Positions 1-6,605 of a stretch of 12,577 bases of DNA are shown piece after piece (the stretch's first letter is position 1; each line of letters opens with the position of its first letter). Source of the DNA: an uncultured Oscillospiraceae bacterium. Its GTDB lineage: Bacteria; Bacillota; Clostridia; Oscillospirales; Acutalibacteraceae. The stretch covers positions 1 to 12,577 of the forward strand of contig CABUNG010000049.1 of the NCBI GenBank assembly GCA_902492895.1, given 5' to 3'. The translations under genes and the position numbers were made by a program. Below the pieces are notes generated by a model. It searched no databases. It worked only from the letters and a program-made list of their open reading frames with translations, and had not been told where the DNA came from.

Positions 1-1
1 C

Positions 2-1174
2 CAGCGGTTTGATTTTGTCCGCATTGCACCCGCCGATATCGCGGCCCGGCTGCGGTATATTTCGGAGCAGGAAGAGGTTTCGGTCACCGATGACGCCCTG
101 CTTTTGCTGGCCCGCCTGGCGGACGGCGGAATGCGGGATGCTTTATCTCTGCTAGACCAATGCATCGCCCGCTCGAAAGAGGTGACGGTCCCGATCGTGG
201 AAGAGGCCGCCGGCCTGTCGGGGCGGGATATCTTGTATGACATCTCGGAGGCCGTCCGTTCCGGCGATGGCGGGGCGGCGCTTTCCCTGATCGGCAAACT
301 GTATGATTCTTCCCGCGATATGGAACGGCTGTGCGCCGAGCTGATCGCCTTTTACCGGGATCTGATGATTCTGAAGAGCGTGGAGGATGCCTCCTCTCTG
401 ATTGTGCTGTCCGATGTGGAGATGGCGCATATGCGGGAAGAAGCGGCGAAATACGAGCTCCCCGCCATACTGCACGCCATGGATACCCTCCAGGCGGCAC
501 TCGAGCGTCTGAAGGGGGGCGTCTCCCGCCGTACCGAAATGGAATCGGCGCTGCTGCGCCTGTGCTCTCCGGATCTCGATTTAAGCGTTCAGAGCCTGCT
601 CCGGCGGATCAAGACGCTGGAGAATGCCGTACGGGCGGGTTTGGCGTCGAACCCTTCGGAACTTCCTGCGGCGGGATCTGCCGCATTGCCGCGGCCGGAA
701 GCCGTTTCCGCAGATGTCCCGCAGCCCCCTGCCCGCAGACAAGAGCCTGCGCCGAACGCTGTGCCGGCCCCCGCTTCCGTGTCTCCGGCGGTCCGTCCGC
801 CGGACAGGCCGGAGGAGACGGCCGCGCCGGCTCCGGAACAGCCGTTTGTGCAGTGGCCGGACGTGCTGGAACAGCTCGCCTCCTCCTGCCCGCCGCTGTA
901 CGGTGTGCTGGCCGGATCCTCGGCACTGCTGCGGGGCGACGCGGTGATTATTCTGACCGATAACGAGATGCTGCGCACTCTCGTTGCATCCGACGGCAAT
1001 AAGGCGGTGCTGGCGGGGGCCATTCGCGCGGTGACGGGCCGGAAATACCGGGTCGGCATCCGCAAACCGGAGGAACCGAAGATGGCCGCTCCCGCCGATG
1101 AAAACGATCCGCTGACCGGCTTTCTCCGGTCCAGCCAGGCGCTGGGCGTGGATATTCAGCTGAGAGATGAATAA
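2..1174 (+). CDS. dnaX: DNA polymerase III subunit gamma/tau, 3' part (5' end outside window)
   Basis: This is the C-terminal part of the clamp-loader ATPase that loads the sliding clamp and links the polymerases at the replication fork. The frame is open from base 2 and begins in the AAA+ lid region with the characteristic QRFDF block. The GGMRDALSLLDQ motif follows around bases 125-160, then the helical collar domain (about 200-600). A Pro/Ala-rich linker (about 660-840) leads to a tau-type C-terminal domain starting near the WPDVLEQL segment at 854. The Walker A and zinc-binding parts must lie upstream. The ATG at 104 is an internal methionine, not the start. It is followed after 36 bases by ybaB and then recR, the usual order in Firmicutes. 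Identification is firm; whether a separate gamma form is made cannot be told. Confidence 0.96.
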   Translation, partial: QRFDFVRIAPADIAARLRYISEQEEVSVTDDALLLLARLADGGMRDALSLLDQCIARSKEVTVPIVEEAAGLSGRDILYDISEAVRSGDGGAALSLIGKLYDSSRDMERLCAELIAFYRDLMILKSVEDASSLIVLSDVEMAHMREEAAKYELPAILHAMDTLQAALERLKGGVSRRTEMESALLRLCSPDLDLSVQSLLRRIKTLENAVRAGLASNPSELPAAGSAALPRPEAVSADVPQPPARRQEPAPNAVPAPASVSPAVRPPDRPEETAAPAPEQPFVQWPDVLEQLASSCPPLYGVLAGSSALLRGDAVIILTDNEMLRTLVASDGNKAVLAGAIRAVTGRKYRVGIRKPEEPKMAAPADENDPLTGFLRSSQALGVDIQLRDE

Positions 1175-1210
1175 TAAGGAAAAAATAATCGTACAAAGGA
1201 GTCGTTCGAT

Positions 1211-1558
1211 ATGAAAGCAAGACTGCCCGAAGGTATGAACCGCGGTCCCGGGAACATGCAGAGCATGATCCGGCAGGCCCAGAAAATGCAGGAGGATATG
1301 GCCAAGCTGCAGGAGGATCTGGACGCGCGGGAATACACCGCCCGTTCCGGCGGCGGAGCCGTCACGGCCGTCGTAGACGGCAAACATCTGCTGAAGAGCC
1401 TGGAAATTCAGCCGGAAGTGGTGGATCCCGAGGATACGGAGATGCTTGCGGATCTGGTGATGGCCGCGGTCAACGAGGCGATCCGGCAGGCGGTTGAAAC
1501 CTCGGAAACCGAGATGTCCAAAGTGACCGGCGGTATGAATCTGCCGGGCATGTTCTAA
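1211..1558 (+). CDS. ybaB: YbaB/EbfC family nucleoid-associated protein
   Basis: This is a small dimeric DNA-binding protein of the YbaB/EbfC family, thought to bind DNA as a nucleoid-associated factor and almost always encoded between dnaX and recR. The 115-residue product has the typical pattern: a Gly/Met-rich N-terminus, an amphipathic helix rich in Gln, Met and Glu (about residues 18-40), a central beta region with GGGAVTAVVDG, and an acidic second helix around DLVMAAVNEAIRQA. It ends in the Gly/Met-rich tail common in the family. The start is supported by AAAGGAG at 1195-1201, nine bases before the ATG. The gene sits 36 bases after dnaX and 30 before recR with no terminator between them, so co-transcription is likely. 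The family is certain; the cellular role is inferred from homologues. Confidence 0.95.
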   Translation: MKARLPEGMNRGPGNMQSMIRQAQKMQEDMAKLQEDLDAREYTARSGGGAVTAVVDGKHLLKSLEIQPEVVDPEDTEMLADLVMAAVNEAIRQAVETSETEMSKVTGGMNLPGMF

Positions 1559-1588
1559 ACTATACGTTTAAAAAGGCGGGTATTCTCC

Positions 1589-2188
1589 ATGTCGTATTCT
1601 GTGCCGCCTCTGGCGCGGCTGGTGGAGCAGCTGGAACGGCTGCCGGGCATCGGGCATAAATCGGCGCAGCGTCTGGCCTTCCACATTCTGGGCCTGCCGG
1701 ACGATGCGGCGCGGGAGTTTGTCACCGCTATAACCGAGGCGCGGGAAAAGCTGCATGAGTGCGCGGTCTGCTGCGACCTGACCGATCAGGAACTCTGCCC
1801 GGTCTGCCGTGCGGCCGGAAGGGACGAAACCACCGTATGCGTGGTGGAGGATCCCCGGGATGTCATGGCGCTCGAACGGACACGGGAATATAACGGCCTT
1901 TACCATGTGCTGCATGGGGCCATTTCGCCTATGGACGGCATCGGCCCCGACCGCCTGCGGATCAAGCAGCTGCTGACCCGCATAGCGGAAAAACCCATTG
2001 CCGAAGTCATCATGGCGACCAACCCCACGGTCGAAGGCGAAGCGACTGCCATGTATCTCGGCAAGCTGCTCAAACCTTTTGAGGTCAAGGTTACCCGTCT
2101 CGCCTATGGCATTCCGGTCGGCGGCGACCTGGAATATGCGGATGAGGTGACGCTTCGCCGTTCGCTGGAAGGGCGCAACGAACTGTAG
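1589..2188 (+). CDS. recR: Recombination mediator protein RecR
   Basis: RecR works with RecO (and RecF) to load RecA onto single-stranded DNA at gaps during recombinational repair. The product is 199 residues, the normal length. In order: a helix-hairpin-helix region with LPGIGHKSAQRLAFH (about 18-32); a four-cysteine zinc finger with Cys58, Cys61, Cys70 and Cys73; a Toprim domain starting at VCVVEDPRDVMALE and including LHGAISPMDGIGPD; and the C-terminal block RLAYGIPVGGDLEYAD. No key residue appears missing. AAGGCGGG at 1573-1580 lies eight bases before the ATG. The gene directly follows ybaB. There is no terminator in the 116 bases before smpB, so read-through into smpB is possible. A TATAAA hexamer at 2209-2214 has no good -35 partner. 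Confidence 0.97.
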   Translation: MSYSVPPLARLVEQLERLPGIGHKSAQRLAFHILGLPDDAAREFVTAITEAREKLHECAVCCDLTDQELCPVCRAAGRDETTVCVVEDPRDVMALERTREYNGLYHVLHGAISPMDGIGPDRLRIKQLLTRIAEKPIAEVIMATNPTVEGEATAMYLGKLLKPFEVKVTRLAYGIPVGGDLEYADEVTLRRSLEGRNEL

Positions 2189-2304
2189 GCCGAATGAGAC
2201 GATCCGCTTATAAATCAATAGAACGGCGGACAAAACGGATGCGGCCGACGGAAACGGGCATCCTGATCATACGATCCTTACACCAAAAAAAGGGGGAATG
2301 GGAG

Positions 2305-2772
2305 ATGGCCGGGCGAGTAGAAACCAAAACCATCGCCAATAATAAAAAGGCTTTCCACGACTATTTCGTGGAAGAATCGCTCGAGGCCGGCATTGAACTG
2401 TGCGGCACCGAGGTCAAATCCCTGCGCCAGGGCGGCGTCAACCTGAAAGACGCCTGGTGTGACATCAAGGACGGCGAGGTCCATGTCAACGGGATGCATA
2501 TCAGCCCCTATGAAAAGGGCAATCTATTCAACCGCGAACCGCTGCGTTCCCGGCGGCTTCTGCTTCATAAGCGGGAAATCATGCGGCTGTTCGGGCTGAT
2601 GAAACAGCAGGGGTACACCTTGATTCCGCTGTCCATCTATTTCAAGGGCTCTCTGGTTAAAGTGCAGCTCGGTCTCTGCCGGGGCAAAAAGCTCTATGAC
2701 AAGCGGGAGGATGCCGCCCGAAAAGACATGAGGCGGGAAGCCGACCGGGCTCTTAAAGAGCGCAACGCCTGA
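2305..2772 (+). CDS. smpB: SsrA-binding protein SmpB
   Basis: SmpB binds tmRNA and brings it to ribosomes stalled on broken messages, so that the nascent chain is tagged for proteolysis and the ribosome freed. From the chosen start the protein is 155 residues, typical of the family. Visible signatures are NNKKAFHDYFVEE near the N-terminus, the core GIELCGTEVKSLRQGGVNLKDAW, and the tail GKKLYDKRED followed by a basic helix that enters the decoding centre. The frame is open back to an ATG at 2194, but that 37-residue extension is unlike SmpB. The ATG at 2305 has AGGGGG at 2291-2296, eight bases upstream, and gives the standard N-terminus. No ssrA gene is seen in the window. The HD-domain gene follows after 26 bases. 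Confidence 0.96.
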   Translation: MAGRVETKTIANNKKAFHDYFVEESLEAGIELCGTEVKSLRQGGVNLKDAWCDIKDGEVHVNGMHISPYEKGNLFNREPLRSRRLLLHKREIMRLFGLMKQQGYTLIPLSIYFKGSLVKVQLGLCRGKKLYDKREDAARKDMRREADRALKERNA

Positions 2773-2798
2773 TTTGGTACAGAAAGGTCCGGAATACC

Positions 2799-3461
2799 AT
2801 GATCACCTATGACGATATCCGCCACAATCCCGACGTGCGCGCTCTCATCGAGGCGGGCAACCATGCGCTGGAGGTCCTGGGTTTCACGGATCACGGCTAC
2901 GCCCACGCGGGCCTGACCTCCAAAATCGCGGGAGATATCCTCGAAACGCTGGAATATCCGCCGCGGGAATGTGAGCTGGCCCGGATCGCCGGTTTCATGC
3001 ACGACATCGGCAACGCGATCAACCGCAGCAATCACGCCATGTCGGGGGCGCTGCTCGCATTCGATATCCTGCGCAAGCTGGACATGGACATCGCGGAAGT
3101 GACCTCTGTCATCACCGCCATCGGCAATCACGATGAGCATACGGCCGCGGCCGTTACCCCAATCACGGCCGCACTCATCCTCGCGGACAAAAGCGACGTC
3201 CGCCGCAGCCGTGTCCGCACCTCGCTCGACAGCGCCCATTACGATATTCACGACCGGGTCAATTACGCCGTTATGGATGCGTCGCTGGCGGTGAATCGGG
3301 ATCAGAAGCGCATCACGCTCTGTATCCAGATCGACACCAGCATCTGTGCCGTGATGGATTATTTTGAAATTTTCCTGAACCGCATGACTCTTTGCCGTTC
3401 CGCGGCCGCCCATCTTGGGCTGGATTTTGAATTGATCATCAACGAAACCCGCATGCTGTGA
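2799..3461 (+). CDS. HD-domain metal-dependent phosphohydrolase, substrate unknown
   Basis: This 220-residue protein has a single HD domain, a fold that usually hydrolyses phosphomonoester or phosphodiester bonds of nucleotides with bound divalent metals. The signature is complete: His36 in HAGLTSKIA, the His68-Asp69 pair in FMHDIGN, a further His79, NHDE at 110-113, and Asp130 in ILADKSDVRR. The C-terminal third (about 140-220) is a mixed helix/strand extension I do not recognise. The start is supported by AGAAAGG at 2781-2787, eleven bases before the ATG. The gene is 26 bases after smpB and is followed by a strong terminator, so it is probably the last gene of the smpB transcript. The substrate cannot be read from the sequence. 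A ppGpp hydrolase is unlikely because the protein is short and lacks other RelA/SpoT parts. Confidence 0.88.
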   Translation: MITYDDIRHNPDVRALIEAGNHALEVLGFTDHGYAHAGLTSKIAGDILETLEYPPRECELARIAGFMHDIGNAINRSNHAMSGALLAFDILRKLDMDIAEVTSVITAIGNHDEHTAAAVTPITAALILADKSDVRRSRVRTSLDSAHYDIHDRVNYAVMDASLAVNRDQKRITLCIQIDTSICAVMDYFEIFLNRMTLCRSAAAHLGLDFELIINETRML

Positions 3462-3504
3462 TACTTTCAGGATAAATTGAAATATTATATACATTTAGTA
3501 AACG

Positions 3505-3538
3505 AAAACCGGCCGTTGTAAACGAGGGCCGGTTTTTT
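3505..3538 (+). terminator. Intrinsic terminator after the HD-domain gene
   Basis: A perfect 10-bp stem pairs AAAACCGGCC (3505-3514) with GGCCGGTTTT (3527-3536) across a 12-base loop, and six T residues run to 3538. It lies 43 bases after the stop of the HD gene and would end the dnaX-to-HD series of transcripts. Confidence 0.9.
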
Positions 3539-3562
3539 CTAAGGCTTTTTCAAGCCCTCAAA

Positions 3563-3589
3563 AGCATATTTTGCTGTCAAACAGCATAT
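3563..3589. promoter_or_regulatory. Possible operator: inverted and direct repeats upstream of the lipoprotein promoter
   Basis: TGCTGT and ACAGCA (3572-3577 and 3581-3586) form a perfect inverted repeat with a 3-base spacer. AGCATAT occurs twice, at 3563-3569 and 3583-3589, exactly 20 bases or about two helical turns apart. The block lies just upstream of the putative promoter of the lipoprotein gene, where an activator or repressor could bind. No cognate regulator is identifiable, so this is inference from position and symmetry. Confidence 0.35.
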
Positions 3590-3596
3590 CCGGGGA

Positions 3597-3626
3597 AAGA
3601 CAAACATCCGGATCCGCCGCTATAAT
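3597..3626 (+). promoter_or_regulatory. Probable sigma-A promoter of the lipoprotein gene
   Basis: A perfect -10 hexamer TATAAT is at 3621-3626. The best -35 match is AAGACA at 3597-3602 (4 of 6), with an 18-base spacer. The weak -35 would fit dependence on an activator. Transcription would start near 3633, about 30 bases before the ATG. Confidence 0.55.
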
Positions 3627-3662
3627 GATAGCATAAGCCCTACACGGGAAGGAGAGAAGAAT

Positions 3663-5363
3663 ATGAGAACGTGGAAATGGATTCTCGCGGGGGTGCTCAC
3701 GTGCAGCGTGCTGCTCACGGGATGTCAGGATCGGTCGAAGGGGGACGCTTCGGATGCGGGGAGCGACGCCGCTTCTTCCGGGAATTCCGATACGGTGGAT
3801 TTGATTGTCGACGGTGTCATGCAGGCCAAGATCATCTATGACCGGGACGACGCCGCCTCTATGTCGGCCGCCTATGGCATCAACGATATTCTCAAAAGCG
3901 TCACCGGGCTGCCGCTGCCCGATATGAAAAACGTCAAAGACGACGAGACTTTGCCGGAGAGCGGCGGTGTGGAAATCCTGGTTGGGGCAACCAATCGCGC
4001 GGAATCCACCCTGAGACCGTCCGGACGGCGGGGTTACGGGATGGCGACCAAGGGAAACAAGGTGCTCATCATGGGCGGCGCAACGGAGGAAAAGGAGAAG
4101 GTGGCGGAACTTTTCAGGCGCATTGCGGAACAGCATTACGACGGCAGCAGTATCCGCCTGCCGCGAGATCTCTGGCTGGAAGAGAACTGCTTGCCTGAAA
4201 CGGGAGCATACGACGGGGCTTACGGGGAAAAAATGGACTATGCGAGCGGCCGAAGTGCGGCGGACTTCGAGGCGCATTGCCGGGAACTGGAGGCGGACGG
4301 CGCCGTTTTATATCAGCAGCGGCAGACGGGAGAGAACCGTTTTGTCACCTATCGGAAGGGCGATGGGTACATTCATACCTATTACACCGCCTATTCGTCC
4401 GAAATCCGTACCGTAACCGACCGCTTGAGCGGCTGGGAATATGCTTTGCAGCCCTCCGCCTATACGAAGATCACGGAACCCTGTGTTTCCCAAACCATCA
4501 TGAGCTATGCGGGCGGGAGCTTCGGCATGGGCTATGTGATCACCTTGGAGGACGGCAGCTTTGTCATCCTCGATGGAGGATTCGGGGGCGAAAGCGAATC
4601 GGAGGGGCGTGACGTCGTCCGGCTGTACAATCTCTTGAAAGCCCATAACAGAAGGGCCGATGGAAAGATCGTGATCGCGGCCTGGATCCTGACCCATGAT
4701 CATCCGGATCACACCACAGTATTTCGTCAGTTTGCCGAAAAGTATGCGTCGGATGTCCGGCTGGAGCTGCTGATCATGAACCCCGGCGGATATACCGGTT
4801 CCTCCTATCTGTCCACCGGCCCGGTCCTGGAGGACTTGGCCCGGTTTGGGAAGAAGGTTCCGGTGTACATTCCCCATACGGGTCAGCAGTTCTATATCCG
4901 CAACGCGGCGTTTGAGGTTCTCTACACCGAAGAGGACACCTATCCGGAAACGCCGAATACCTTGGGAGAGAATTTCATCAATGAGAGCAGCCTCGTCATG
5001 CGGATGACGATCGGCGGACAGACGGTGCTTTGGACGGCCGACATGGAGGACATCGCGAGCGGGGTGCTGTGCGGCATGTACGGCGAAGGACTCAAAAGCG
5101 ATATCATGCAGATGGCGCATCACGGATACCGCCATTCGGCCACAGCGGAATTTTACGGCAAAGTGGATCCGGCGGTGGTGTTGTGGCCGGCCAAAACCGC
5201 GTGGTTTGAAGGCTGGACTGCCGAGGAACCGGTCAACCAGTATTTACTGAACGATCTGCATGTAAAGGACGTGCTGGTCGCGGACGGCGCGGTCAAAACC
5301 TTGTACCTGCCGTATGCCCCGGGCGGCGGCCGGATTGTGGAGGAAGCGATTTCCGGCTTTTGA
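3663..5363 (+). CDS. Surface lipoprotein with ComEC-like metallo-beta-lactamase (MBL) domain
   Basis: This 566-residue protein has a lipoprotein signal peptide: MRTWKW, a hydrophobic stretch, and lipobox LLTGC with Cys21 as the lipidated residue. A Ser/Asp/Gly-rich linker runs to about residue 45. Residues 45-175 resemble the alpha/beta N-terminal domain of several gut-Firmicute surface proteins, with TGLPLPD and EILVGATNR (104-112). From about residue 270 an MBL fold begins: DGSFVILDGGFG, the metal motif HDHPDH (345-350), NESSLVMRM, WTADMED (Asp460) and AHHGYRHS (His486, His487). This layout is that of the ComEC C-terminal/MBL hydrolase group, so a metal-dependent phosphodiesterase or nuclease outside the membrane is plausible; the substrate is unknown. 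AAGGAG at 3649-3654 supports the start. The gene stands alone between two terminators with its own promoter. Confidence 0.9.
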   Translation: MRTWKWILAGVLTCSVLLTGCQDRSKGDASDAGSDAASSGNSDTVDLIVDGVMQAKIIYDRDDAASMSAAYGINDILKSVTGLPLPDMKNVKDDETLPESGGVEILVGATNRAESTLRPSGRRGYGMATKGNKVLIMGGATEEKEKVAELFRRIAEQHYDGSSIRLPRDLWLEENCLPETGAYDGAYGEKMDYASGRSAADFEAHCRELEADGAVLYQQRQTGENRFVTYRKGDGYIHTYYTAYSSEIRTVTDRLSGWEYALQPSAYTKITEPCVSQTIMSYAGGSFGMGYVITLEDGSFVILDGGFGGESESEGRDVVRLYNLLKAHNRRADGKIVIAAWILTHDHPDHTTVFRQFAEKYASDVRLELLIMNPGGYTGSSYLSTGPVLEDLARFGKKVPVYIPHTGQQFYIRNAAFEVLYTEEDTYPETPNTLGENFINESSLVMRMTIGGQTVLWTADMEDIASGVLCGMYGEGLKSDIMQMAHHGYRHSATAEFYGKVDPAVVLWPAKTAWFEGWTAEEPVNQYLLNDLHVKDVLVADGAVKTLYLPYAPGGGRIVEEAISGF

Positions 5364-5376
5364 TCTTATGAATGCG

Positions 5377-5411
5377 AAAACCGGTCCGCGCCAATGCGTG
5401 GACCGGTTTTT
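5377..5411. terminator. Strong intrinsic terminator, probably working in both directions
   Basis: A 15-bp stem pairs 5377-5391 with 5396-5410 (one G-T wobble) around a CAAT tetraloop. Five T residues follow on the + strand (5407-5411) and four on the - strand (5380 to 5377). It lies between the convergent lipoprotein gene and the winged-helix gene, 13 bases after the former's stop, and can end both transcripts. Confidence 0.92.
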
Positions 5412-5460
5412 GTTGTTTAATGCTGGGGGACAACGGAAAACACCCAAAAACTTTGCGCGG

Positions 5461-6537
5461 TTATAAAGGAGCGCCGTTATAGTTTTGCAGCGGGCTTTTC
5501 TCCCGATCGAACATCCGATAGACCGCGTCGAGGATTTCCTCCCGTCTGGCGCTGCGCTCTTGATCCGGGAGGCTGAGGCGCACGTCCTCGAGCAGGTGAG
5601 GCCCGAATTTAAACCGCCCCCGTACGACGCCCTGAATCTCACCGTCGATCAGCAGCCCGCACAGCACCTCACCCGGACCTGTGAAGGACGTCTTCACCAT
5701 TTTGTCCTCCGCCCGCATTAGAACGCCATTTCGTTCTATCGCGAGTACGCCCCGGACGGGCTCAAGCCGATAATCGTCCCATCCGTCCGCATCTTCCGCC
5801 GTCATCCACCCGGTCTGGCCTGCGCTACTGACGGATTTCAGCACGCCCTGCTCCCCAAGCCGGGCCATGGCGGCGCGGATGTCCTTGACGGGAAGCCCAT
5901 ATACCGCGGCCGCGGCGTCCTCCCGCAGGAAAACCATCCGCCACACCAGACGGGGCAGGACCCGCTCCAGGGCTTCTATCCGGCCATAGCGAGAGGAGTC
6001 GACATCCGGGAATTCCGATTCAAAGACATAAAATCCGCGATCCCCTTCGCTGTCCACCTGATCCTCATATACGAGAAACGCCTCCTGCAGCCGATGGAGA
6101 ATCGGGGTGATCTCCTTGACCGGCAGCCCGGTGATCTCCTTGATCAGACCGATATTCATCGGCCCTTCCCGCCCAAGCAGAGAGAGCATGCGTTCCTGCG
6201 CCAAGGTCAGGCGGGGCAGCGGCTTGCGGTAAAGACAGGCGTACAGCTCGAGATCCTCTGCCGTGACATAGGCGATCCGGCTGCCGAAGCGGCCTTTGAG
6301 AATGGCACGGGACGCGCGGCGCCGGGCATTATAGGCTTCATCGTCGAATCCCGCATGAGACGTCAGGCTGGGCGGCGTGCCCGGAGCGCACCAGGCGACG
6401 GTGGGAACCGGAGACAGGTCGCGGAACAGGGTGTCGTAATCCTCCAGCCGTTTCGTCCCGCCCGGCCGATCTTCCGACGGCAGGCAAAGCCGCTCCATGC
6501 GCAGGGCGATCAAGTCTTTCCAGGCAAAGCGATCCAT
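5461..6537 (-). CDS. Winged-helix protein, AlkZ/YcaQ-like (possible DNA glycosylase relative)
   Basis: The 358-residue product resembles the winged-helix (HTH_42) superfamily that includes the AlkZ/YcaQ DNA glycosylases, which unhook bulky or crosslinked alkylated bases. Supporting features are the N-terminal helix with LRMERLCLP, a block with LFRDLSPVPTVAWCAPGTPP and GRFGSRIAYVTAEDLELY (about 40-105), two winged-helix-like segments (about 115-160 and 200-240), and a C-terminal beta region with DGEIQGVVRGRFKFGP. I cannot see the Gln-x-Gln or Gln-x-Asp catalytic motif of true AlkZ/YcaQ enzymes, so activity is unproven and a regulatory or structural role is possible. The frame opens at 6558, but AGGAGGTG at 6549-6542 is correctly placed for the ATG at 6537 and overlaps the other choice. 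It has its own promoter. Confidence 0.75.
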   Translation of the reverse strand: MDRFAWKDLIALRMERLCLPSEDRPGGTKRLEDYDTLFRDLSPVPTVAWCAPGTPPSLTSHAGFDDEAYNARRRASRAILKGRFGSRIAYVTAEDLELYACLYRKPLPRLTLAQERMLSLLGREGPMNIGLIKEITGLPVKEITPILHRLQEAFLVYEDQVDSEGDRGFYVFESEFPDVDSSRYGRIEALERVLPRLVWRMVFLREDAAAAVYGLPVKDIRAAMARLGEQGVLKSVSSAGQTGWMTAEDADGWDDYRLEPVRGVLAIERNGVLMRAEDKMVKTSFTGPGEVLCGLLIDGEIQGVVRGRFKFGPHLLEDVRLSLPDQERSARREEILDAVYRMFDREKSPLQNYNGAPL

Positions 6538-6550
6538 GCGGCACCTCCTC

Positions 6551-6565
6551 ACGGGCATAGCCCGT
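6551..6565 (-). other. Hairpin at the 5' end of the winged-helix gene leader
   Basis: ACGGGC (6551-6556) and GCCCGT (6560-6565) form a perfect 6-bp stem with a 3-base loop. On the - strand transcript this hairpin lies at or next to the predicted 5' end and ends one base before the AGGAGGTG ribosome site. It could stabilise the message or modulate ribosome access. On the + strand it is followed by TTTT, but no + strand gene lies upstream to be terminated. Confidence 0.45.
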
Positions 6566-6573
6566 TTTCCCCC

Positions 6574-6602
6574 ATTTTACCATGGTGCGCAGGGTCTGTC
6601 CA
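6574..6602 (-). promoter_or_regulatory. Sigma-A promoter of the winged-helix gene
   Basis: On the - strand, -35 TGGACA (6602 to 6597, 5 of 6) and -10 TAAAAT (6579 to 6574, 5 of 6) are separated by exactly 17 bases. It sits just after the permease stop codon, so the winged-helix gene is not solely dependent on read-through from the permease. No terminator is seen between the two genes. Confidence 0.65.
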
Positions 6603-6605
6603 GCT

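Noticed and set aside
152..475. Long open frames on the opposite strand of dnaX and other GC-rich genes
   Set aside because: They mirror real genes on the other strand, lack ribosome sites and show no family motifs; GC-rich codon use creates such shadows.
512..520. Run of six G in dnaX as a possible programmed frameshift or slippage site for a gamma-type product
   Set aside because: It is not a canonical slippery heptamer, no clear stimulatory stem or ribosome site was found, and the -1 frame stays open to 963 rather than stopping soon. The normal frame keeps DnaX similarity throughout.
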